Assembly (NCBI GenBank): GCA_004794655.1
Contig: SMMW01000614.1
Coordinates: 1,118,501-1,182,500 of the forward strand
DNA from: Marisa cornuarietis
Lineage: Eukaryota > Mollusca > Gastropoda > Architaenioglossa > Ampullariidae
Reading direction: 5' to 3'
Length of the DNA: 64,000 bases
A program made the position numbers and the translations under genes. Below, one piece after another: positions 41,801 to 51,525 of the stretch. A model generated the notes under the pieces. That model saw only the letters and a program-made list of their open reading frames with translations, made no database searches and was not told the origin of the DNA. Every line of letters starts with the position of its first letter. Positions within the stretch are counted from its first letter, which is position 1.

Positions 41801-44545
41801 AGACAGAAACTTGCAAACGAGTTGGAGGTTCAGTCAAAGGAAGTTGTGACAATGGTCTACCAAAGATACTATGGCTAGAAGCCGTCCTTGTCTTTAGGCT
41901 ATTCATTATATTGTTGTACATCTACTTAACAGTTTTACTATCGTTCTATTCGTCCACAGTAGATGTACCGCACTGTCCTATTCAGTTCTTTATATCTCAT
42001 TGCATCACTATTCACTAGTACGACGTACTGTATCACTATTATGACCCTCACTGTCACTGAAGATGTGCTTACACGCACAGATAAGTTTATAGAAGGTTCC
42101 AGAAAAAACAACAGTCTAGGCCCACGTAGCAATGACGTAATGATTACATAGCAACATCTTCAGACCGCTCAAGTCGCTCGCTCCTTGTTGCTATGTGTGA
42201 CGTCACATTATTAATTTCGTGGCTAATAATAATAATAATAGTGAAGATTTTTATAGCGCATATTCACACTCATAGAGAGCATGCTCTTAGCGCTTAAAAC
42301 GAGGAAGAGACGTGGACTAAGTAGACACAGAACAAAGGGGACGAAAGAAAACGACAGTACTGACGAAACAGAAAACAAAAGGCATCAAGTAACAGAAACA
42401 GAAAAATCTAGTACTAATGCGCAGTGCTGAATGGTAATAGTGTAATATCATGGCATCAAGAAACATCTACAACAAAGAACTATCCATTCAGGAAATTAAA
42501 AAAATAAAAATCGTGTAGAAAATAATGATTTTATGTACAAAACATTTCAAGTCAAAATAACTGATCAACATTCTGACTGAAGGATATTTCTTGTGGAAAC
42601 AGGGAGGTGTACTGGTTATCACAGAGCAAAATCTTTTTCATATTTGAAATCAGGATTGTGAATTGTACAAAACCTAAAATGTATGTCAAAATCGCTGACA
42701 TCACTACACCCTAAAAAGCATGACACCATACACCAATCAACATAGTTGTCAGTAGTTGTGATTATACTCAGTTGAGTAGCCTGCCTCCTCGTCTTCCTCT
42801 GCAGATTTATGACACTCTTCATCCTTACTGTTTGTTCCCCGATTCCTCTTTGTGTCTTTCTATATTTGTCTTTTTATTACTTGTCCGCATAGTTATTTCT
42901 CCTTCTGTCCTTTGTTTGCTGTCCATGTCTCTTACTTGCCTTAAGCCCCGAGAGCATGCTCCTTCATGAGTGTAATTATGCACTATAAAAATCACACGTT
43001 TATTATTATCATTGTTACATAATTTTGCTGCACTGCAACAGATGTTGCTGCATAGTGTTTCTATGACTGCAGTGTGCAGTTCAATGTTCATCCCCTGTTA
43101 GAGAGATTTCCCCAGCTTAACCTGTAACAGTGTTTCTTTGAAATAATTTGCAGTTCACCAGCTACAAGAAAGATATCCTCAGCTGCAGAAAATACATCTT
43201 GGTTTGACGAAGGAAGAGGTGCAAGAGCAGATGAAGTGGCAAATGGAAGAGTGAGATTCTTATGATACTACTCCTTGTCCTGACTATGCTAGCATTAGCA
43301 TAAGCTGGAACTGTTTTCTTGTCATAACTTTTGACCTGACAGAAGTCTGCCTTAGAAACCTTGAAGAGACTAGAGGTGGTCTTTGGTAGACTTGGTCATA
43401 GTGGTGTTTATTTGTAAAGAGTGCCTAAATCCATCAGTGTAGGGTGTTTTGTGTTGCACATGCCTTTCATAAAATTGTTTAAATTCTGGTATCATGCAAC
43501 TGCTTTGCAAACTGTATTCTTGTGCCCTTTGACAACTGTTCAATACTTTTCTTTCAACCAGTAGAGCTGTTGTCTGAAATAGAATGAGGTGTCCTGTTAT
43601 TATTCTTTTCATGTTGCAGATTTTCCTCAAAGCATAGATGATTAATGCACAGGTGACCAAAATTGTATTTTATTTTTACAGATACCACCAGCTTATGTAT
43701 GGTTCCTTCAATAGAAAGGTGAATGCCACGGAAGAAAGGTCTGCTAGGCTTGCTCGGATTCAGCAAATGAAAAAAATCTACCTGCAACCACGACATCCAT
43801 CCATTGGTAACCTTCTTTAATAATCAATGTTTAAGGTTTCCAGTGGTAGTTTTGGGATAGGATTATAAAATCATTATTCAATATATCATTAACAAAGGAT
43901 AGGCAAAAGAGGCATGGTTATAATGCCAAGAAGCTGGGTAAATCATATGGCAATAATTTATATAAGTAGAAGAATTAAGCCATATTAAAACCTAGAACCT
44001 TAAGGTTTCTTAGAAGTTTTTTAAATTGTTGTCCATACTTTCTTTGAGAATAAACACTCTGGACTATTAAATATTTATGACATTTGGTCCCAATCGGAAA
44101 TATTGCACTATGCCTTGCACAACCCATGGCAAACTCTAACTGCATTATACCCTGCAAACTCACTTTATTACATATACATCTTCACTAACATAACTGAAGT
44201 CTACTAAGTTCAAAATTCAAATGGCATGTCAAGTAGAATGTAGAGGTGTGCCATTATTCTTACTTCATAAAAATCATATAATTTTTTTTGATCTAATGTT
44301 ATCTTGATCATCAGACGTGACTGCACTTAATAGCAGAAATGAGGCTGACAAAGAAGCCTTTGACTGCTTTGTGTCACTCTTATTAAAATGATAATACTGT
44401 TTGGCTTGCAGTCCATGAGCAGTCATCGGAGCAACTGCTAAATCCAGGTATCGCTGCATGCGAGGGTGCAGATGAATGGGAAAAGGAAGTGGATGATCTA
44501 GTACTGTGGACTGACAAACTGGATGCCGCTGCCATAGACACCTAG
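32891..44545 (+). CDS. UBE2U: Ubiquitin-conjugating enzyme E2 U
   Basis: This E2 carries ubiquitin as a thioester on its catalytic cysteine for transfer to substrates. Coding exons: 32891-32956, 33213-33297, 33870-33962, 35799-35896, 36112-36238, 38571-38771, 38834-38977, 43154-43250, 43682-43806, 44412-44545. All phases agree, giving 389 residues. The UBC fold spans about residues 1-155: FQTIPFHPN (HPN at 79-81), TGRPCIDFLDN with catalytic Cys90, and a LQTLLSNPSMENATN helix. The C-terminal extension keeps SFDDYLLTWQSIATTKP (residue 200 on) and the end motif EVDDLVLWTDKLD, matching the remembered vertebrate UBE2U motifs SFSDYYQTWSRIATSK and EVEDLISWTNTLN. It is somewhat longer than human UBE2U. 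Introns 3 and 7 carry dead mobile elements, but no exon is damaged. UBE2W or UBE2T are excluded by the extension. Confidence 0.93.
33963..35798 (+). mobile_element. Degenerate LINE reverse transcriptase relic in UBE2U intron 3
   Basis: Between about 34.1 and 35.1 kb, plus-strand frames give SFIEDSAGHVLTEDN then ILEQWTEYCKHLYNF (the linker before the reverse transcriptase), then LFNIFLEN, then LCSADNTYLMAD, a decayed version of the FADDxxL catalytic block, and finally VTKHKLYKYHVIHVLL, like the KxKLYxSLVLSxLLYG block near the C-terminus. The block order is that of a LINE ORF2 with many frameshifts and stops. It is a dead insertion. The rest of the intron is AT-rich, with a (TA)n(GT)n(GAGT)n microsatellite at 35707-35760. 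Confidence 0.65.
35707..35760. repeat. Compound (TA)n(GT)n(GAGT)n microsatellite in UBE2U intron 3
   Basis: A TA run, then about 13 GT units, then three GAGT units, ending 38 bp before the acceptor of UBE2U exon 4. Length changes here could affect the branch-point region. Confidence 0.85.
36490..37680 (+). mobile_element. Possible DNA-transposon relic in UBE2U intron 5
   Basis: Short plus-strand frames include FILENNILTFIAGYIAKK near 37.6 kb. The block FIAGYIAKK resembles a conserved motif in THAP/P-type and related transposases (xYxAGYxxRK). Another frame (MDRKTGIRIALRLRK) lies upstream at 36982. Composition is GC-richer than the rest of the intron, as expected for inserted DNA. Neither frame is intact. 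The family is uncertain. Confidence 0.35.
38105..38285. repeat. Degenerate GTGTGC-rich low-complexity tract
   Basis: About 170 bp made mostly of alternating purine and pyrimidine (repeated GTGTGTG, ACGCGTG and TACGTGC words) in UBE2U intron 5. It is an old, interrupted dinucleotide repeat. Open frames across it have Cys/Val/Arg-rich translations and are not coding. Confidence 0.6.
39200..39565 (+). mobile_element. LINE 3' fragment (reverse transcriptase C-terminus) in UBE2U intron 7
   Basis: Across frame changes, the plus strand reads LHWLPIHSRIQYKMSMLF, then PYYLSELLLPYIPAR, and then a diverged SFKxxLKTFF-type end. This is the standard C-terminal signature of CR1/L2-type LINEs (LHWLPVxxRIxFK ... 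PxYLSELLxPYxPxR ... SLP ... FKxxLKTxLF). It is 5'-truncated and frameshifted, hence dead. Confidence 0.7.
39940..42130 (-). mobile_element. Remnant of an uncharacterised transposon-derived protein gene
   Basis: Reading the minus strand from about 41.9 to 40.0 kb, broken frames give, in order: LHQLFDIAACQCEDLG then VCKCDRDIKVPQ (a C-x-C, C-x-C cluster); IPLEADRYGVSNRAAAAIST; EFGTF/GTFYLCHLTLERGTG; ISAAGADSTAVSTGHCGGAI; HLLELHTSRPLQWCIFSLHL then NELPFRQL; then LPEIEVSELNNDQDYLYKM, MARWLTIASRICRLYVATV and STWSVILNAYRV. I recall this block order from a multi-copy protein family in mollusc and cnidarian genomes with no assigned function. Its copy number suggests a transposase or related element gene. 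At least two stops or frameshifts are present here. Confidence 0.5.
42146..42207. repeat. Short inverted repeat with adjacent CRE-like palindrome
   Basis: Perfect 11-bp arms ACATAGCAACA (42146-42156) and TGTTGCTATGT (42186-42196) flank a 29-bp loop. A GTGACGTCAC palindrome follows at once. It lies just outside the transposon-derived gene remnant and could be part of that element's end or a hairpin. Confidence 0.5.
42224..42372 (-). repeat. SINE/LINE-tail repeat, copy 2 (inverted)
   Basis: Reverse complement of the 22.7-kb copy with high identity over about 130 bp. The 3' end abuts an (ATT)n microsatellite (ATAATAATAATA at 42226-42240), consistent with a retroposed element with a simple-repeat tail. 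Confidence 0.65.
42780..43000 (+). repeat. SINE/LINE-tail repeat, diverged copy 3
   Basis: It contains GTCCATGTCTCTTACTTGCC, AGAGCATGCTC and GAGTGTAATTATGCACTATA followed by a TTATTATTATCATTG tail. This is the same 3' module as the copies at 22.7 and 42.3 kb but more diverged. It lies in UBE2U intron 7, 150 bp before exon 8. Confidence 0.5.
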
Positions 44546-45680
44546 CTGTTTCCCAGTTCCTACAATTTTATTTCCTTTGAAAATGTAGGGTGAACTTAAG
44601 CTTATCTTTTTAAGAAAAAAAAAATCAGGCTCTCCAAATACCTTCCTTACACACAAGATGAGGACGATGCCATGCCTCCTTGTGAAAACTCTGGAGATAT
44701 AACACTGTGTGACATTGACTTCTGCACGCGTTACCAGTTTTATACAGGGTAACTTTAGACTGGTGCATGGCAGGGGAGAAAAGGCCACGAAAACAAAAAA
44801 ATTTGAAGAAAGGCTGTGTGAAATGAATTCTTATCTCCATAACCTGATCTTCATTTAACAGAGAATTCATGAAGTAAAATATTTTTTCAGAACAACATAA
44901 TCTTTAAGGATCTTATGTCCAAATTTTGTACTTTTGGAGCATTAATCTGGCTCTTCTCAGTTAAAGAAACAAACAAAAGAATACTTTATACACACTTTTA
45001 ATACAAAGCTTTATTTGCATATTGACTTTTGTATACATTTTAAGATTTATTAACACATTGATGTTGGTCTTTCTGTGGATATAAATAACTGATGTACAAC
45101 AAAAATGTATTGGGTTTGTGACAAGTGACAAAGATACAAAGCTGGACTTTTATACTGACTTTTGTATACATTTTAAGAAGTATTAACACATTGATGTTGC
45201 TCTTTCTGTGGATATAAAGAACTGATGAACAACAAAAATGTATCTGGTTTGACAAAGATACAAGGTGGATTTGCATACTGACTTTTGTAAACATTTTAAG
45301 ATGTATTAACACATTGATGTTAGTCTTTCTGTGGATATAAATAAAGTACCAAAAAAATATATCTGGTTTTTGAAAAGTGACAAAGATTCTTGAATGATGT
45401 TTCAAAAAGAAAAAAAAACCAGTAGATTTTCTGAAAGTTTAAATTTAACTACTCGATAATCACTTATAAATACAAAATTACTACAGAGGTAGTGAGGAGT
45501 AAAAATTATTAACCCTTATGAGAAACGGTTCTACAAATCTGTTGTGATATTTCACCTTTTCTTACCTTTCAGTGGCTAACACAACTGATTTTGTATGTAA
45601 TGTATGAATTTTCTTAACATAAACTATAAAAATGATTTGAAAAAAAACTTGCCATACTCCTTTATTTAGCAATAAATCTG
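44546..45680 (+). terminator. UBE2U: UBE2U 3' UTR and candidate poly(A) signals
   Basis: AATAAA hexamers occur at 45340-45345, inside the tandem repeat, and at 45671-45676. No closer hexamer is obvious, which suggests a 3' UTR of about 0.8-1.1 kb. This is inference from motif only. Confidence 0.4.
45021..45390. repeat. Three-copy imperfect tandem repeat in the UBE2U 3' region
   Basis: Units start at 45021, 45154 and 45277 (about 133, 123 and 114 bp). Each contains ACTTTTGTATACATTTTAAG, TATTAACACATTGATGTT, TCTTTCTGTGGATATAAA and TATCTGGTTT with small differences. The third unit carries AATAAA at 45340-45345. It lies 0.5 kb after the UBE2U stop, so it is probably in its 3' UTR or just beyond. 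Confidence 0.8.
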
Positions 45681-46134
45681 TATGTGACTTTGTTGAAATT
45701 ATATTTAGTGTATTCTCATTGACTTATTAGCAAATATGCAACCCCCTTTTGTAAGCATGTTGAATGGGCTAGACACTTAAGTATTTTCAGGTTAGCTGAT
45801 AAGTCACCATAAACGCCAAGCCAAATATCACATCTTCTAAATAAAAAACAAGTAGTTACAATAAAAAACCCTATATATAATATACATAGAAATAAGAGAT
45901 AAAGAAATTTAAAAAAATTAAATCTGAATATGCATATATTCATTGTTCTGGATAAGCCAGACATTATACTCGTCCACTGAAATTGAATTGAAAGACTTGA
46001 CGACGGATGTCTTAAACTTCATTTAAAGCCCATGCATGTTCCGTAAGCAGTGAAAAAAAAAAAAAAAACAGTAAGGAAAATCTCGTCAGTAAGGAAAGCC
46101 GCCATCATTAGCTACCGTAGTGACAGGTATAAGC

Positions 46135-46215
46135 TTTCGGGTCAGCTAGGATGCGCATAGTGGTTAGAGCGCTCGATTTTGGAGCGTTTCGAGACACCCC
46201 CGATGCCCCGTATTT
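46135..46215 (+). repeat. tRNA-like relic, possible SINE head
   Basis: GCATAGTGGTTAGAGCGCTC resembles a tRNA D-arm and A box, followed by CGATTTTGGAGCG, like an anticodon arm. The T-arm (GGTTCGAATCC) is not recognisable, so it is not a functional tRNA. Many mollusc SINEs begin with such a GTGGTTAGAGCGC block. Confidence 0.4.
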
Positions 46216-47546
46216 TAACATAATAACATGACAACTGCCCAACAAACAACAATGAGAAAAGGTGCAAAGCGACGTTGAGACAGTGGCGCTCTGTCTTCTC
46301 AAAGACATTTTCCGGGGATCAAATATACACTAAATTACTAAAAATTAATTCGGAAAATACGATTCAAAGGTCATTTTACAGTTTGCTATGGACACCACAT
46401 TCTCTGAACATATTAGTGTGTAAGACCCGTGCATTCACGAAGATGTAGCACTCTATCCTCAATTTATTTCCACTCGAGATCTCTCTTTCTCTACTTGCGC
46501 CCAGTTAAGTCAGCGAACATTGGGGTAGGGTGGGAAAACGGGGGAAAGAAAGATATATATATATATATACAAATTTAAGAATTCTCCGAAAGGTGCTTTC
46601 TGCACTGTAGTAATCTTTATCTTTTTGAAACTCCACAGTCGATACAAATGAAGAAAAGAAGTGTAACAAAGGTTTGCAGTCGTGGGTGGCACACATGAGA
46701 ATGAACTCAGATATGTGTAGTGAACTTTACTCAGTACTCACCAATATTTTCTGCTTGGTTTTAGTGCTGCAAAGAATCGCCAACATGTATTTTGTTCGTA
46801 ATCTCCCAAAAGAAGCAGCACTAAAGGGTATGTACAGCTTGAGTATTTTTTTGATGGTAGGTTAATAGGTCGCAAGTGAAGATTGCCTGGTACGAAATAA
46901 CTGATCACTGGATAGTGCAATAAAAATGTTATTCCATCTTTTTCTCTCCTTTGTGTATAGATAAGTACGTTTTTCAAATATGATTGGAAATAAACAGAAA
47001 TGTTAAACTAAACGACAAACAGGCGGGACGAAATTAAGCAACACATAAGGAAAAACAGTTCCCTCCCACATCAACCAAGGGAGAGAAATACAGCGGCACG
47101 TCCGACCAAATTTTACAGAACAGCTTCCCTTACTATACTCTCGTGGTTGGTGTTTTCTTGTTCCCCCCCCCCACACACCTCTAAGCAGATTATTTTGTGT
47201 CATCCACTAATTGGCGTAACTGGACCTAATGAATAATTGAATGAAACTCATGGAACTATCAAAATTACATAGCATATGTCATACAGAGGCCTAATACTAG
47301 TAAACTATTTAAGACTTGGAAATTCGACTGCTGCTTCGTCGGGTCTTATTCATCTTCAATCAGATATATTTTTGTTGCCATGGACGAGGCGGGAGGGAAG
47401 AATGTCTCAATTCTCAGTAATTATAGCTAGTAAATGGACGATATCTTCACATTGTATGAAAGCGCAGGATAAAAACTGTCGGCAGAACTTTCTTATGGGG
47501 GGGGGGGGATGTGACGTCATAGGCTGGTCAATGTTATTTTTTCAGA

Positions 47547-47572
47547 GGGTTTGGGTTAGGGTTAGGATTAGT
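47547..47572. repeat. Interstitial telomere-like motif
   Basis: GGTTTGGGTTAGGGTTAGGA contains about three TTAGGG-type units. It is short and may be chance or a repair scar. Confidence 0.5.
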
Positions 47573-47859
47573 TTATTAGGCACAATTGGGCAGTTGAGTG
47601 GAGCGAGCAGACGATAATGCCGCGAGCCATTTCTGTTATGGCCGCCGTGTTCCCCCCCCCTATAAGAAATTATAAGCTGTTCCAAAACTTTACAGAAATA
47701 TAATGTGGTAAAACATCACACTTTGGTACAGCTGAATACTAGCTGTGGTCCCTGTTGCAGCTGAGAGGGCAGAAATGTGCACACGTTACAGCAGACTCCA
47801 GCGAGCCGTATCCTTAAAAAAAAACAACCAAACAAACAAATAAAAAACAAAACGGAAGT

Positions 47860-48078
47860 GAAATCTACGAGACGAGCGCACGTGCACAGAAAGTCACGTG
47901 ACGAGGACCCTCTGCTGTTGATTGACGGCTGACGTAAGCTTATCCGAGGGCTCTGTCAAACTGTCAAGCTGTCACAAGAAAACGCTAAGACAGCGAACGA
48001 GTACTCGAAGCCGTCGCTCTTTCAGCAGCTTTATGCAGCGTAACCTCAGAGAAATCAACCGAAGAAACTATAGAAGCA
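47860..48078 (+). promoter_or_regulatory. ZGLP1: Probable ZGLP1 promoter region with E-boxes and a CRE-like site
   Basis: The perfect palindrome GTCACGTGAC (47893-47902), a CACGTG near 47880 and a TGACGTAAG half-CRE near 47.93 kb cluster within 200 bp of the ZGLP1 start codon. The region is locally CG-rich. CACGTG sites bind bHLH-zip factors of the USF/TFE type. Whether these are used here is unknown. Confidence 0.4.
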
Positions 48079-51000
48079 ATGAAGTTTAATAGCACTAGAA
48101 CAAATGGGAAAGCCCTTGGAACGAGGTGGTAATTTTTTTTCCTCATGATTCGCTCGTTCATTGTTGTCCTTGCAGTCGTTAAAAATACTGGTTTACTAAA
48201 GTATTTTTTTTTTCAAAACAAAAATGTGGATCGATCTGATGTATAGATAAAAACAGTAGATTTATGGCCAGGTTGGACCCAAGTGGAAAAAAAATGGCCT
48301 TGTCAGTTTTTCAAATTGACCCCATCTTGTTGACAAATCTGTATGGTCGTGTTTAAGTTCGCTTTATGCGCATTAAAAGAATCGACTAATATTGAGCGTA
48401 TAGCCCTGGTGCTCACTAAGAAAAAGTCGATCCTGGTTAAAGCCAGGTAGAGATTAAATGGTTGTGATAAAACCATGTCTGTGATTACAGTGAAATGCGT
48501 GCAACATGATAATTCAAGGTGGACAGTTGCAGTCACGCAGTTTTCATATACCTGGCTTTCTTTGTAGATGGAAACTGGACAAAGAAAAAAAAAGACTGGT
48601 CATGTGTAATGTTTGGAGGGACATAACAATGTTCCTTTTCCCCAGTATGTTGCGCGATTGCAACGGTGAAGATGGAAGAGATTTCCTATTGACATACATT
48701 ACGACTAGAAGATGTCCTTAAACAGAGCGAACTATAGGCAAACGTTTGACCAAGACTGGAAAAACCAAACCAGTACACAGGCTTCATGCTTTTGACGAGG
48801 TTTTATATAACCGTTATGTAAACACATGCCAAACTTGATTCAATGATTGTCCATTATTGTCTTGAGAGACTGTTAAAAGACAGTTGCAGTTTAAAAATCG
48901 TGTGTTACATTCATGCATCTAGGAATTAGTGAATGGTGTCATACTTCGTCAGCAGATGATGTTGCCTCAATCATAATACAGAAATATATTAGGGTGTGCA
49001 TGTGTGCCAGATAGTCTAGCTACTTAACGATTTTTGTTGTTGTTGTTGTTTTTGGTGTGCTTCTTAAGGAAACATTTGTGAGTGACATGACAATAGGACT
49101 GTCTGGTTTATTCCAGGGATCTGAATGACTCTGAAGATGCAGATGATGGGGAAAACTCAAATAAGCATGACAAAATAAGTGAAAAGAAAAGTAGTTCATA
49201 TTACTTACAAGAAGTGGATAGTGAGTGGGACAAAGAAAACGTCAGCACATCTTTTGAGACAAAGCTGGTCCAGGCAGAGGAGAGTGGCACAGTTATCAAG
49301 CTTGGGGAAGGAACCAGACGACAGCGGAGGAAGCCAGCAAACCCTCAGAAAAGCCTTTCGCTTGGTGACCCCAATTTTTGTGGAGTCACCATCTACTTCC
49401 AGACTGTTTTGCATGGGCAGGCTTGCAAACTGCATATCAGACATTATTACAGGTATCCTACTGAGCATATGGAAGGTTGATGGCGGACATCTCTGAAAAT
49501 GTTTGCGATACTGGTTCTCTCTTAGAACCCATTTTCCACATTTTTCTTTCTCCCCCACCCATCCACCATCCTTTGTGTGTATGTGAGGATGGGTGCGCAC
49601 ATGCAAATGACAGTAACAGGGCATCAGTGTTTCTCTGTGTGCTTCTGTTTTATTACAACTCTTAAAAGACACATTTGCTACTTTTGTGAGCCTTTTCTTT
49701 TGGCCTTATTTTCTAAGTGGTTTTCAAATTTTGGTTACAGATAAGGGTAAGGTGTCATGATTTTCAGTAGTTTGGTATAAAACTTGCCACAGTATTTATA
49801 CTGTTGATAATGTATTATACAGGCGCACAAGGTGTTAAAAAATTTCTAAAATAAGTTGGTAGGTTATGAATGAAGTGACTACACATGTGAAGTATGTTTA
49901 AATACTAGCACACATGTTTTGAAGACAACTTGAAGACAATGTAACCCACTACCCAATATAATATTGGTTCATTTTATTTTGTTCATATATTTAAGGGTTA
50001 TGACATGTTACTATGTCATGTATATTTAAAAAAATCTCTTGCATTTGCGTCTGCCTCTGGATGATAGGAGGGGACACTCAACATGTTTGGCAACTCACAG
50101 GTATTCTTGTACACTGCCATTGCAAGAATTTTTGTGAGGCAAATGTAAGGCAAGGTCTTAACAGTAACTAGTCTAGAAGCACAACAATACTTCATGTTTG
50201 CTGAATGTTGCATTTTTTTCTGCAGTAGTGGGCTGCCATGCCAGAAGATGCGAAAACAGCGACAAAGCCTTGCCATTGACTGTGAGCATGACAACTGTGA
50301 GCTTGGACGGGACTGCAAGTATGAGGAGCCAGAGAAAGGCAAACTACTTCTTGCAGGTTGTGAGTATGGTAAATAAACATCTGGGGGATATTTTCTAGTG
50401 ATCATCTTCGGGTTTGCTTGCTGTGTTTTCTCACTAACTTTACAGCTGATAATAACATGAATACTCTGCACAACATTCATGTCAAATACTTGATACTAGT
50501 TTGTGACATGGATTGTTTGAAAAGAAAATAATCAAGTGATTCAATCTTTGCTGAGCAGCCAGCGTGTCTCTGATTTATAGTTAGTGATCTGAACAGTAGA
50601 AAGCATGCAGTCTGCAAAAGTGCGTAGCTTACAGGAGGAAATGTAAACAGACTTGTTTACAGACTGCCTTCAGGGAACTTATGTAGGCACTGGCTTTATT
50701 TGTATGTAGAGACCTGTAAACATCTTGCTTTCAGGATAACCATTCTCAGTTTGTGACTCAATGAGGTTCATTCACATTTGCAATAGGGTCTACTCATGTG
50801 CTCTTTTAATAGTGTAGGATTTAAAAGACAGCTAGAAATAAATGTCTATCCTCCCATTTCCTCTAGTGTTTATAATATCAGGCAGTGGCAGCGGATCATT
50901 TTAGTTTATTCTTTAGAAGTCTGTTGTTGTCATGACAGCAAAGAGCTGTGCATCATGTGGAACTCGAAGAACTCCTCTCTGGAGGGATGCTGAAGATGGT

Positions 51001-51525
51001 ACTTCATTATGCAATGCTTGTGGCATACGGTAAGGGAAAGGATATTGAAAATTATGTGCAGGGGAGAGAAATCTGCCTGTGAGAATTATCATACTGTAGT
51101 CACCTTAGTGTTGTCTGGGTTTTAATTGTCAATCAAATTTATACTATGAGTTGCCATGATAGCCTTAGTTGGTGGCACGGCGTTAAACACAAACAATCAC
51201 TTATACTACGGGATTTGCAATTTGATGCCTTATAGTGTGATGTTTTTTGAATGCACATTTTATGAGGTTTGATATGAGATGAAGAAAGAAAACCTAATCA
51301 GTATGGCCATTTTATTGTGAAAGAAGAGAATTAGTCAAAATGAGACATGTTCTGCCTCATTTAGAACCAGTTAATAATTGTGGGTAAGATGTCCACAACA
51401 GATATCGCAAGTATCGAGTGCGCTGTGGTCATTGCTGGTACATTCCTCGAAAAGACAGTAAGATGTTTCCTGCCTGCTCCCAGTGTGGGGGCACCCTGCG
51501 CTTCACTCAGTGCAAGAAGATTTGA
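48079..51525 (+). CDS. ZGLP1: GATA-type zinc finger protein 1
   Basis: ZGLP1 is a nuclear GATA-finger regulator linked to germ-cell programmes in vertebrates. Exons: 48079-48125, 49117-49452, 50226-50359, 50939-51029, 51402-51525. Phases agree, giving 243 residues. The N-terminal half is acidic and Ser-rich, then basic (RRQRRKPA). A middle region has four cysteines (PCQK, CEHDNC, GRDC). The GATA finger is Cys176, Cys179, Cys197, Cys200 (C-x2-C-x17-C-x2-C) with RTPLWRDAEDGTSLCNACGI. It is followed by a second cluster, Cys211, Cys214, Cys228, Cys231 (C-x2-C-x13-C-x2-C). The WRDAEDGT and CxxCWxxPRK features are ZGLP1-specific and unlike GATA1-6. Exon 3 has two possible donors, 50359 and 50368, both keeping the frame. 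The start is the first ATG in a plausible first exon and is less certain than the rest. Confidence 0.9.
51140..51205 (+). repeat. Short dispersed-repeat tail in ZGLP1 intron 4
   Basis: GATAGCCTTAGTTGGTGGCA then CGGCGTTAAACACAAACAA. I recall the GGCGTTAAACxxxAAC ending from a common molluscan repeat tail. Only about 60 bp are recognisable. Confidence 0.35.

Larger units (their letters stand above)
45700..47840. other. Intergenic region between UBE2U and ZGLP1
   Basis: No exon is recognised. It holds the tRNA-like relic, an (AT)n run at 46552-46570, a C run near 47.17 kb, a G run near 47.5 kb and the telomere-like motif. Composition becomes CG-richer near 47.6 kb as the ZGLP1 promoter is approached. 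Confidence 0.5.

Noticed and set aside
45021..45390. CRISPR-like array
   Set aside because: The three units are contiguous imperfect tandem copies without spacers, in an animal gene's 3' region.
46141..46212. Functional tRNA-Pro(TGG)
   Set aside because: The D-arm is good, but the T-arm B box and a pairing acceptor stem are not present.
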